Source of the DNA: Flavobacteriales bacterium
Lineage (GTDB): Bacteria > Bacteroidota > Bacteroidia > Flavobacteriales > Flavobacteriaceae
Length of the DNA: 17,114 bases
Direction: 5' to 3'
Assembly: GCA_015494775.1 (NCBI GenBank)
Contig: WGAP01000076.1
Coordinates: 1 to 17,114, forward strand
In this document: positions 6,954-13,850 of the stretch, piece by piece
Position numbering within the stretch: the stretch's first letter is position 1
Layout of the letters: the number at the start of each line of letters is the position of its first letter
The notes under the pieces: model-generated
Databases searched by the model: none
What the model was told of the DNA's origin: nothing
What the model saw: the letters and a program-made list of their open reading frames with translations, nothing else
Position numbers and translations under genes: made by a program

Positions 6954-6961
6954 TATCTTTG
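6954..6961 (+). promoter_or_regulatory. -7 box for the small membrane protein gene
   Basis: TATCTTTG lies 25 bases before the ATG at 6987 and 9 bases from the divergent tRNA -7 box. The -33 element is not evident, so this is a modest call. Confidence 0.45.
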
Positions 6962-6986
6962 ACCGTATCTTTAATCCGGCACAACT

Positions 6987-7262
6987 ATGAATGATTTTGT
7001 TCTGGCCGCCATCGTTTTTGTCCTGGCCTTTCCGTTCGGTTTTTGGCGGGCGCGCAGCAAGTTCCGTTCGCGCGATTGGATGCTGGCCATTCATATTCCC
7101 GTGGTGATGATCATCGGGTTGCGATTGGTGAACAAGTTTTATTACGATATCGGTTTTTCGTGGCGTTCGTTGGTGCTCAACGTAACGGCCTTTATGCTGG
7201 CCCAATACCTGGCCGGCGTGATTTACAAACGGCGCCTGGCCAAAAAACAAGCGGAATTATAA
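6987..7262 (+). CDS. Small hypothetical membrane protein (three predicted helices)
   Basis: 91 residues that I do not recognise. Three hydrophobic segments are visible at about residues 4-19, 32-48 and 60-80, with a basic loop (RARSKFRSRD) after the first and a basic tail (KRRLAKKQ). It is therefore a probable inner membrane protein. It stands alone on the plus strand behind a plausible -7 box and converges on the metallopeptidase gene with a 6-base overlap: the palindrome TTATAA at 7257-7262 supplies the TAA stop of both genes. No function is proposed. Confidence 0.72.
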   Translation: MNDFVLAAIVFVLAFPFGFWRARSKFRSRDWMLAIHIPVVMIIGLRLVNKFYYDIGFSWRSLVLNVTAFMLAQYLAGVIYKRRLAKKQAEL

Positions 7263-8114
7263 CTCCCGGGCGTTGAACGTATCGCCCTGACGCAAATCGC
7301 CGGTGCGATAACCTTTGAGGAACCAGCGGACGCGTTGCTCCGACGTGCCGTGGGTAAAGGCATCGGGCACCACATAGCCCATGCTGCGTTTTTGAATCCT
7401 ATCGTCGCCCACGGCCGCGGCGGCACGGACGGCCTCTTCAATATCGCCCTCGTCCAAGACGTGCTTCATCTTTTGGATATGCCGCGCCCAAACGCCCGCC
7501 AGGAAATCGGCCTGCAATTCGAGCCGCACCGACAAGCGGTTGAAATCGCGCTTGCTCATGCGGAGGCGCATACGCTCCACTTGGTCGGTAATGCCCAGAA
7601 GTTTTTGCACGTGGTGGCCCACTTCGTGCGCAATCACGTAGGCCATGGCAAAATCGCCCGAAGCACCGAATTTATTACGCAAATCGCGGTAAAAACTCAG
7701 GTCCAAATAAACCTTTTCGTCGGCAGGGCAATAGAACGGCCCCATGGCCGATTGGGCCATACCGCAGGCCGCCTGCGTGTAGCCGTCATACAACACCAGG
7801 GTGGGAAAACGGTAATTGCGGTGCAGTTGGTTGAGAAAAATATCGGACCAAACATCTTCGTTGTCCTTGAAAACCACCTTGGCAAAGTCGGCCAGTTCGT
7901 CGTCCTTGGCCGTGGGTTGGTGCGTGGCAGGCGTTTGCTGCACGGGCGGCATTTGCTGCTGCAACACATCGGTGGGCGGTTCGCCGGTCAGGAAAGTGTA
8001 GAGCAAAGCGATGACGATAGTTCCCAAACCAATTCCGCCACCGATTACACGGCCGCGCATTCCGCCGCGGCGGTCTTCCACATGAGTGCTTTCTTCACGT
8101 CCTTGCCAACGCAT
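7257..8114 (-). CDS. Neutral zinc metallopeptidase, YpfJ family, membrane-anchored
   Basis: 285 residues. A short basic, Gly-rich cytoplasmic N-terminus (RRGGMRGR) leads to one membrane helix (about 24-43), then a Gln/Pro-rich linker (50-70) and the peptidase domain. The catalytic zinc motif HEVGHH is at 163-168, with His163, Glu164 and His167; the likely third ligand is Glu199 in ELQADFLAG. The RRGGMRG start, the YCPADEKVYLDLSFY segment and the AFTHGTSEQRVRWFLKGY segment are all typical of the YpfJ/KPN_00480 putative neutral zinc metallopeptidases. The substrate is unknown. It follows the adenine deaminase gene by 50 bases on the same strand, so the two may be cotranscribed. Confidence 0.92.
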   Translation of the reverse strand: MRWQGREESTHVEDRRGGMRGRVIGGGIGLGTIVIALLYTFLTGEPPTDVLQQQMPPVQQTPATHQPTAKDDELADFAKVVFKDNEDVWSDIFLNQLHRNYRFPTLVLYDGYTQAACGMAQSAMGPFYCPADEKVYLDLSFYRDLRNKFGASGDFAMAYVIAHEVGHHVQKLLGITDQVERMRLRMSKRDFNRLSVRLELQADFLAGVWARHIQKMKHVLDEGDIEEAVRAAAAVGDDRIQKRSMGYVVPDAFTHGTSEQRVRWFLKGYRTGDLRQGDTFNAREL

Positions 8115-8164
8115 AATTTTGTGTTTGTGTCAAAAATACATAAAATGCGGGAAAATGATGAAAA

Positions 8165-9181
8165 TCAATTTACTTGGCCGGCCGTTTGATGCAGGTTTTC
8201 CAAGTAGGTTTGTCGCATGGTTTCATCCAAAAAGGCGGCTTTGAAGGAATTTTCCACCAGCCGCAGCAATTCGTCCCGCGTGAGTTGGAGCGGTTCTATC
8301 AGGGCGGTGTAATTTTCGTTGACATAGCCGCCAAAATAGGCCGGGTCGTCGGAATTGATCGTAACCATAAGGCCCTCATCCAGCATTTGCCGGACAGGAT
8401 GCCGGTTTAGGTCGCGGCATACTTGTAATTTGAGGTTCGACAGCGGGCAAACGGTGAGGGGAATTTGGCGGCGGGCCAATTCGCGGGTCAGTTCGGCATC
8501 GTCCAGGGAGCGGTTACCATGGTCGATGCGGGTCACATGAAGCAGATCCAAGGCCTCGCGCACATATTCGGCGGGGCCTTCTTCGCCGGCATGGGCCACG
8601 GCGAGGAAACCTTCGGCCCGGGCGCGGTCGAACACGCGGCGGAATTTGGACGGCGGATTTCCCAACTCCGACGAATCCAAACCCACGGCCGTTATCCAAT
8701 CGCGGTAGCGCAGGCCTTGTTCCAAAGTGGCAAAGGCGTCTTCCTCGGACAAATGGCGCAAAAAGCTCATTATGAGGCGCGAAGTCATACCCCACTCTTT
8801 CCGTGCATCTTCCAATGCGGCATGAATGCCCCGGATGACCGTATCGAACGGAATGCCGCGCCCGGTATGGGTTTGGGGGTCGAAGAAAATTTCGGTGTGC
8901 ACCACATTTTGTTCATGCGCTTTTTTCAGGTAAGCCCGTGTAAGTTCGTAAAAATCCCGTTCGGTGCGCAGCACACCGGCGCCGGCGTAGTAGATGTCCA
9001 AAAAATCCTGCAAATTACCGAAGCGGTAAGCCGCCCGCACTTCGTCCACCGACTTGTAGGGAATGCGGACATTATTGCGCCGGGCAATTTCAAACATCAG
9101 TTCGGGTTCGAAGGTTCCTTCGATGTGCAAATGCAATTCGGCCTTGGGCAGCGCACTGACAAAACGGGCAAGTTCGTTCAT
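8165..9181 (-). CDS. Adenine deaminase (adenosine-deaminase superfamily)
   Basis: 338 residues of the metal-dependent adenosine deaminase superfamily: HLH metal ligands His17/His19, HAGEE with His197 and Glu200, RIDHG with His221, and NSDDP with Asp278/Asp279. Several blocks match the adenine-specific branch (EC 3.5.4.2, as in Pseudomonas and yeast Aah1) rather than classical adenosine deaminases: HIEGTFEPELMFEIARRN, LDIYYAGAGVLRTERDFYELT, FDPQTHTGRGIPF and GLDSSELGNPPSKF. It should convert adenine to hypoxanthine and ammonia in purine salvage, in the cytoplasm. Automated annotation might call it adenosine deaminase. A weak -7-like TATATTCG lies at 9256-9263 on the minus strand. Confidence 0.9.
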   Translation of the reverse strand: MNELARFVSALPKAELHLHIEGTFEPELMFEIARRNNVRIPYKSVDEVRAAYRFGNLQDFLDIYYAGAGVLRTERDFYELTRAYLKKAHEQNVVHTEIFFDPQTHTGRGIPFDTVIRGIHAALEDARKEWGMTSRLIMSFLRHLSEEDAFATLEQGLRYRDWITAVGLDSSELGNPPSKFRRVFDRARAEGFLAVAHAGEEGPAEYVREALDLLHVTRIDHGNRSLDDAELTRELARRQIPLTVCPLSNLKLQVCRDLNRHPVRQMLDEGLMVTINSDDPAYFGGYVNENYTALIEPLQLTRDELLRLVENSFKAAFLDETMRQTYLENLHQTAGQVN

Positions 9182-9397
9182 GGCAAAGACTTTTTGGGGT
9201 TAGGGAAAACATTATGTAGCCGGACGTTGAACACGGGCTTGGGATAAAAATTGCACGAATATACGAAAAAATTAAACACCTACGAACGGGATTGGGAAAA
9301 ATTTTTTATTCCAAATGAACGAAGATAAAGCCGGTTTTGCAGTGCTTGAAACAATTTGAAAAACTGATGAATTATACTCCTCCTAATGGTTTTTTTG

Positions 9398-9405
9398 TAA
9401 TTTTG
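9398..9405 (+). promoter_or_regulatory. -7 box for the T9SS-exported protein gene
   Basis: TAATTTTG fits the TAnnTTTG -7 consensus and lies 30 bases before the ATG at 9436. No -33 TTTG is found at normal spacing. Confidence 0.45.
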
Positions 9406-9435
9406 ATTACACGGAGTAATAACAATTAGAATCGA

Positions 9436-10635
9436 ATGAAGAAGATACTTTACTTTTTACTTATTATATCACTGTCGGCCAAAGCCCAAACTGCACCATC
9501 ACACTTAAAGTATTTCGGCTTTGCGGTTATCGATTGCGGATATGACGACCCTTTGGATAACTATAACATTAGCAATTACATCTCCGAGGTAGATACGTTT
9601 TCCAACGTAGCCCAAATGTGTGTGTTCGAATCCCATGACAATATAATAGGACGAGTAAATCAAATGAACAGTCATTGTGTTTTACCGGTCATTCATTTGC
9701 AAAGTATATTTTTTGAGCCAATAGATACCATGGCTCCGAGTGGTGAGCATTATAGTCTTAAAACCGATTTTCATGCACAATGGAATACTTTTAAATCCAT
9801 AAATTCATCCGTATTGGACAGCACAAAAGTCGGTGCATTTTACATAGCGGACGAACCATTTTGGAACGGCATTAGTTTTCAAGAATTGGACACGGTTTGC
9901 TCCCTTATCAAATCCGATTTTCCCGGCATTCCATTGCTTATAGTCGAAGCATCTCCGACCCTACCCGACCTGCAAGTACCCACAACAATCGATTGGTTGG
10001 CGTTTGACCAATACGGAATTTTCAATCCGTCCGTTGATACATCCTATTTAAATAATTTGGCTTTATTAAAATCAAAAAGAAGCCGCGCCGGGCAAAAAAT
10101 TTTTTTGATAGTTGATGATCAATGGTTACCCGACTACGGCGCGGCGGGTTATCCGCCCGATACTATCCGTTATATGGTGCAGCATTATTATAACCTTGCG
10201 GCTTCCGACACCGATATTGCGGGATTACTGGCATATCTATGGCCGGGAGGTTTGGATGACCCGCAGCAATTAGGGGTGCGGGATATGCCGCAAACGGTAA
10301 TTGACAAAAACATAGAAATCGGACGAATGATAAAAGCCCGTTTTTCGCCATGCTCAACCAGCGGAATTTCCGACAATGAAAAGTCGAATCAACAAATAAA
10401 AGTTTATCCAAATCCGGCAGGAACTATCATCGATTTTTCTTTCAAAAATTCAGAACGGGCTCCAATTGAAATTATAATTTATAATGTTGAAGGTGCACAA
10501 ATTATCGAAACAAAATCCAATCCCACGAACCTAGTGGAAATAAATATCGAAAACTTAAAGGCCGGACCATATTTTTATTTGGTCAAACAAGGTGGAAAAA
10601 TATTACAGCGCGGCAAATTTTTAAAATTGCATTAA
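9436..10635 (+). CDS. Secreted protein with T9SS type A sorting domain, possible TIM-barrel hydrolase
   Basis: 399 residues. The signal peptide (1-17, MKKILYFLLIISLSAKA before QTAP) sends it to the periplasm. The C-terminal domain (about 320-399) has the T9SS type A sorting signature: IKVYPNPAG, an IIIYNVEGAQI core strand, LKAGPYFYLV, then a basic GKFLKLH end. It should be exported across the outer membrane. The central region (20-305) shows beta-strand/helix alternation with AFYIADEPFW (134-143), LLIVEASP (167-174) and DWLAFDQYG (186-194). This is reminiscent of glycosidase-type TIM barrels with Glu140 and Glu171 as candidate catalytic acids, but I cannot name a family. The gene is clearly AT-richer than its neighbours, hinting at transfer or relaxed codon selection. 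Confidence 0.85.
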   Translation: MKKILYFLLIISLSAKAQTAPSHLKYFGFAVIDCGYDDPLDNYNISNYISEVDTFSNVAQMCVFESHDNIIGRVNQMNSHCVLPVIHLQSIFFEPIDTMAPSGEHYSLKTDFHAQWNTFKSINSSVLDSTKVGAFYIADEPFWNGISFQELDTVCSLIKSDFPGIPLLIVEASPTLPDLQVPTTIDWLAFDQYGIFNPSVDTSYLNNLALLKSKRSRAGQKIFLIVDDQWLPDYGAAGYPPDTIRYMVQHYYNLAASDTDIAGLLAYLWPGGLDDPQQLGVRDMPQTVIDKNIEIGRMIKARFSPCSTSGISDNEKSNQQIKVYPNPAGTIIDFSFKNSERAPIEIIIYNVEGAQIIETKSNPTNLVEINIENLKAGPYFYLVKQGGKILQRGKFLKLH

Positions 10636-10720
10636 GAAGAACGGCTTTTCCTCGGTCGGTTAATTTTCGGTCAAAAGATTTGTAAATTTTACATCCAGGG
10701 AAAAGAACATTTAAATCCCC

Positions 10721-10996
10721 GCGCCAGGGATGGGAGCGGTTATGCGGCGAAAGCAATGCCGTAGTTTTTTCCGCCCGGAGGAGGCGACCGGAGGAAGCCC
10801 CACGCACGGGCGGGCGCGGGCGCGCGTGCCGCGCGCCCGCGCAAAAAACCGGCATTTGCCGAGCCGCATTGTAGCGGACAGCCCGACCGGCGCCGCGTGA
10901 GTGCCGGCAGGCGCGAGGGCGTTCCGTCGTCCCGAAGCGCCTGCCGGTGCGGCTCAGCCGCCACGAACGCGTGCGGCGGGGCGCCCTGAAAATTTC
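10721..10996 (+). repeat. GC-rich structured intergenic repeat, copy D
   Basis: The 166-base core (10721-10886) aligns with copies A and C. It differs most in its stems, where pairing is kept: ATGCGGC pairs with GCCGCAT, AATGCCG with CGGCATT, and GTTTTTT with AAAAAAC. The central 13-bp GC stem is unchanged, while its loop is TGC instead of GCA. After the core comes a hairpin made of GGCAGGCGC and GCGCCTGCC, then the right end GGGGCGCCCTGAAAATTTC (about 10978-10996), 19 bases before the greA promoter. No gene is seen between 10636 and 11113. Confidence 0.83.
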
Positions 10997-11014
10997 TATT
11001 ACAGCGCATACCGG

Positions 11015-11047
11015 CTTGAAAAGATTTATCAAAATTTTGTATCTTTG
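11015..11047 (+). promoter_or_regulatory. greA promoter
   Basis: CTTG (11015-11018) and TATCTTTG (11040-11047), 21 bases apart, fit the Bacteroidota -33/-7 elements. Transcription should start near 11054, giving a leader of about 60 bases before the greA ATG at 11114. Confidence 0.65.
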
Positions 11048-11113
11048 TCGTGTAATCACCGGCAAGTTTTTTGTTGGTGGTTGTTTTTTTATCCTTATTC
11101 AAAACCGGAAACT

Positions 11114-11584
11114 ATGGCCAAAATCGCATATTATACCAAGGAAGGGCTGGAACAGTTGAAACAAAAATTACAGGCCCTGCACGAGGAAAAACATCAAGTG
11201 GCACAACGCATTGCCGAGGCGCGCGAGTTGGGCGATTTGTCGGAAAACGCCGAATATCACGCCGCGCGGGAAAAACTGGCCCTGGTGGAGCGCAAAATCG
11301 CCGGGGTGCAGGAAATGCTTTTCAATGCCCGCTTGATCGACGAGTCGGAATTGGACAACAGCCGGGTGATGCTGCTTTCGAAAGTGAAAGTAAAAAACCT
11401 GGATACGGGCACCGAATTGGAATATACCCTGGTGTCGCCCGGAGAAGCGGATTTCCTGAAAGGAAAAATATCGGTGGAATCGCCCGTGGGGAAAGGACTG
11501 CTGCAAAAACAAGTGGGCGACGTGGCCGAAATTCAAGTGCCCGCAGGTTTGTTGCGGTTGGAAATTGTGGAAATTTCGCGTTGA
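11114..11584 (+). CDS. greA: Transcription elongation factor GreA
   Basis: 156 residues, the normal GreA length. The N-terminal coiled coil carries the tip motif RELGDLSENAEYHAARE with Asp41 and Glu44, the acidic pair that enters the RNA polymerase secondary channel and promotes cleavage of backtracked RNA. The C-terminal FKBP-like domain shows VSPGEADFLKGKISVESPVGKGLL. The reading frame is open further upstream (to 10901), but that part lies in repeat copy D; the ATG at 11114 gives the canonical MAKIAYYTKEGLEQLK start. It has its own promoter and a terminator. Confidence 0.97.
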   Translation: MAKIAYYTKEGLEQLKQKLQALHEEKHQVAQRIAEARELGDLSENAEYHAAREKLALVERKIAGVQEMLFNARLIDESELDNSRVMLLSKVKVKNLDTGTELEYTLVSPGEADFLKGKISVESPVGKGLLQKQVGDVAEIQVPAGLLRLEIVEISR

Positions 11585-11610
11585 TGCTTTCGGAAGGTTA
11601 TTGATATGGG

Positions 11611-11639
11611 AAGGCGGCCTTGAACGGGCCGCCTTTTTT
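11611..11639 (+). terminator. Intrinsic terminator of greA
   Basis: AAGGCGGCC (11611-11619), loop TTGAACG and GGCCGCCTT (11627-11635) followed by TTTT, 27 bases after the greA stop. The core and loop are the same as in the terminator near pckA at 12024-12053. Confidence 0.92.
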
Positions 11640-11747
11640 CATTATAGTGTTTAAATCCTGTTATATCAACAATTGACATTGCCAAACAAAATGACACATA
11701 TAATTGATTATGAGTAATTTAATATCAATAATGTTAGTATAGTTTTT

Positions 11748-11940
11748 ATGATTTGTTCTTTCTTTTGCTCGTCCAAAAGAAAGAACCAAATCATTAAAAA
11801 TGTTTTTTGTTCGGCTTCGCCGAACAAAGAAAAGGACGCTTTTACAATAAATTTTTCGGGGCGTCATAGGAGTAAATTTATGACGCCCCGAAAACCGCGG
11901 TCAAAATTTGGCGGGCTACGCCCTGGGTTTCCAAATTTTG
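11748..11940. repeat. Array of four inverted repeats between greA and pckA
   Basis: There is no gene between 11585 and 12075. Four hairpins follow each other. 11748-11794: about 20-bp arms around CTCGTC, with one bulged base. 11806-11828: TTTGTTCGGC arms extended to 10 bp around TTC. 11853-11894: 16-bp perfect arms (TTTTCGGGGCGTCATA) with a 10-base loop. 11902-11940: 10-bp arms CAAAATTTGG/CCAAATTTTG. A smaller one, ATTCGC-TTC-GCGAAT, is at 11971-11985. The greA terminator stands before the array and the pckA terminator after it, so these are more than ordinary termination. Confidence 0.8.
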
Positions 11941-12023
11941 CCCGCCTATTTTGGTGAAAAAGATTTTTTTATTCGCTTCGCGAATCTTTGATTTTTCCTA
12001 ATATTCTCCATAAGAGAAAAATT

Positions 12024-12053
12024 AAAAAGCGGCCTTGAACGGGCCGCTTTTTT
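12024..12053 (-). terminator. Bidirectional intrinsic terminator, downstream of pckA
   Basis: AAAAAGCGGCC (12024-12034), loop TTGAACG and GGCCGCTTTTT (12042-12052). A and T runs on both sides make it work in either direction. It ends 23 bases past the pckA stop and also blocks transcription arriving from the greA side. Confidence 0.88.
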
Positions 12054-12075
12054 GGTTCGGAATAATGCATAGGCC

Positions 12076-13800
12076 TTATTTTCCCGGGCATTGGGCCGCC
12101 ACGGCGGGGTCGATGTTTTTGTGCCCGTAGTTGCGGTCGAAGGCGTCGGCAAATTGGCGGGCCAATTTGAGCGCCGTTTGGCGATATGCGTCCTTATCGT
12201 CCCAGGTGTTGGCCGGAAACAAAAGTTCGGACGGCACGCCGGGCACTTCCTTGGGAATGTTCAGGTGGAAGAGTTCGTCGTAAACATATTCCGCATCTTT
12301 GAGCTTACCTTGGAGCGCGGCGTCCACCATGGCGCGGGTGTATTTGAGCGGAATACGGTAGCCCTTGCCGTAGGGGCCGGCCGTCCAACCGGTGTTGATC
12401 AGGTAAACGTCGGTATTGTGGCGTTCCATTTTTTCGCCCAGCATGCCGGCATAGATGTCGGGATTGAGCGGCATAAAGGGTTGGCCGAAAAAGCGCGAAA
12501 AAGTGGCTTGGGGCTCGGTAACTCCGGTTTCGGTTCCGGCCAGTTTGGAAGTGTAGCCCATCAGGAACCAGAGCATGGCCTGTTCGCGGTTGAGCTTGGA
12601 CACGGGCGGCAGGACGCCGTAGGCGTCGGCGGTGAGGAAAAGGATATTGCGCGGATGGCCGCCGGTGGAGCTCTCCTTGATGTTTTTCAGGTAATACAGC
12701 GGATAGGAAGCCCGCGAATTGGGTGTAAACCGCGGGTCGAAAAAGTCGAAACGGCCGTCGGGATAGACCATGGCATTTTCCACGATGGCGCCGTGGCGGG
12801 TATAATCGTTGTGATGCATTACGGCGTTGTAAATCTCGGGTTCCTTTTCGGCGGTGATGTCGATCATTTTGGCATAGCAACCGTTTTCGAAATTGGCAAT
12901 GCCATGCGCGGACCATCCGTGTTCGTCGTCGCCCAGGAGTTTGCGTTTGGGGTCGGCCGAAAGGGTCGTTTTTCCGGTGCCCGAAAGTCCGAGCAGAAGA
13001 GCGGTGTCGCCTTGGGGGCCTTCGTTGGCCGAACAGTGAAGGGGCAAAACATCGTTGAACGGGAGTAAATAATTCATCACCGTAAACAGCATTTTTTTCA
13101 TGCTTCCCATGTAGGCCGAGCCGATAATGACGCCGATTTTGCGTTCGAAATCCATGGCGATGGCCATGTCGGTGGTGCGGCAGGGATTTTTTTGCCCGGG
13201 CCGGCGAACGGCCAATTCGGCATCGGTAAGTTCGCGCAATCGGCCTTTGTATTTACGCGAATCGAGTTTTTGGTAAGGCACGTGGAGCAATAAAAAACTT
13301 TCGCCGGCAAATACACTGCGGTCAATGTCGGCGGGAACGGGCCGAAACATATTGTCGGTAAACAAGGCGGCCAAGGCATGGGTGGTTACGGTTTTTACGG
13401 GCAAGGCGTAGGCGCTGTCGGCGCCCACAACGCGGTCGGTGATATAAACCTTGTCGGCCCGGGCCAGGTAGTCCTTGGCATCTTTGACCAGCATTTCGAA
13501 GGTTTCGGGATCAACGGGAATATTGTTGGGCGAAGTCCAATCCACATAGTCCACGGTTTTGCCGTGTTTGACAATAAGCGTGTCTTTGGGGCTGCGCCCC
13601 GTGCTTTCGCGGGGCGTCCAAGTGGCCAGGGCGCCGCTTCGGCTGATGATGGCTTCGCGGTTGTTGACCGCCGCCAAAATCATTTCGCGGCGTGTGGGCG
13701 TGTAAACATGCGGATGGCGGTTGAGAAAGGAAATGTCTTTGATATTCATCGGAAAATAATTTTCGGGGTTGAATTGTTCCAAATTTATGACTTTCGGCAT
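12076..13800 (-). CDS. pckA: Phosphoenolpyruvate carboxykinase (ATP)
   Basis: 574 residues from ATG 13800. It converts oxaloacetate and ATP to PEP, CO2 and ADP, a gluconeogenic or anaplerotic cytoplasmic step. Visible landmarks are STGRSPKD (66-73), MKKMLFTVMNYLLP with metal-binding Lys (about 236), His255 in LPLHCSANEG, the P-loop GLSGTGKTT (271-279), DDEHGW (291-296), FLTADAYGVLPPVSKL (388-403) and TSKLAGTETGVTEP (417-430). These are those of the ATP-dependent family, not the GTP type. The frame is open to 14070, but the upstream part overlaps the next gene. An ATG at 13749 would give a 557-residue product; 13800 places TGRSPKD at the position seen in E. coli. It lies 50 bases after the fusion gene, same strand. 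Confidence 0.95.
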   Translation of the reverse strand: MPKVINLEQFNPENYFPMNIKDISFLNRHPHVYTPTRREMILAAVNNREAIISRSGALATWTPRESTGRSPKDTLIVKHGKTVDYVDWTSPNNIPVDPETFEMLVKDAKDYLARADKVYITDRVVGADSAYALPVKTVTTHALAALFTDNMFRPVPADIDRSVFAGESFLLLHVPYQKLDSRKYKGRLRELTDAELAVRRPGQKNPCRTTDMAIAMDFERKIGVIIGSAYMGSMKKMLFTVMNYLLPFNDVLPLHCSANEGPQGDTALLLGLSGTGKTTLSADPKRKLLGDDEHGWSAHGIANFENGCYAKMIDITAEKEPEIYNAVMHHNDYTRHGAIVENAMVYPDGRFDFFDPRFTPNSRASYPLYYLKNIKESSTGGHPRNILFLTADAYGVLPPVSKLNREQAMLWFLMGYTSKLAGTETGVTEPQATFSRFFGQPFMPLNPDIYAGMLGEKMERHNTDVYLINTGWTAGPYGKGYRIPLKYTRAMVDAALQGKLKDAEYVYDELFHLNIPKEVPGVPSELLFPANTWDDKDAYRQTALKLARQFADAFDRNYGHKNIDPAVAAQCPGK

Positions 13801-13850
13801 ATATGGCAGGCGATATTTGTCACATTTGAAAAATTTGCATTGCCAAACTA

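Noticed and set aside
10901..11113. N-terminal extension of GreA
   Set aside because: The added residues come from repeat copy D and the promoter; GreA has its standard start at 11114.
11748..11894. Retron or similar reverse-transcribed RNA locus
   Set aside because: The hairpins are msr/msd-like in appearance, but no reverse transcriptase gene exists in the window.
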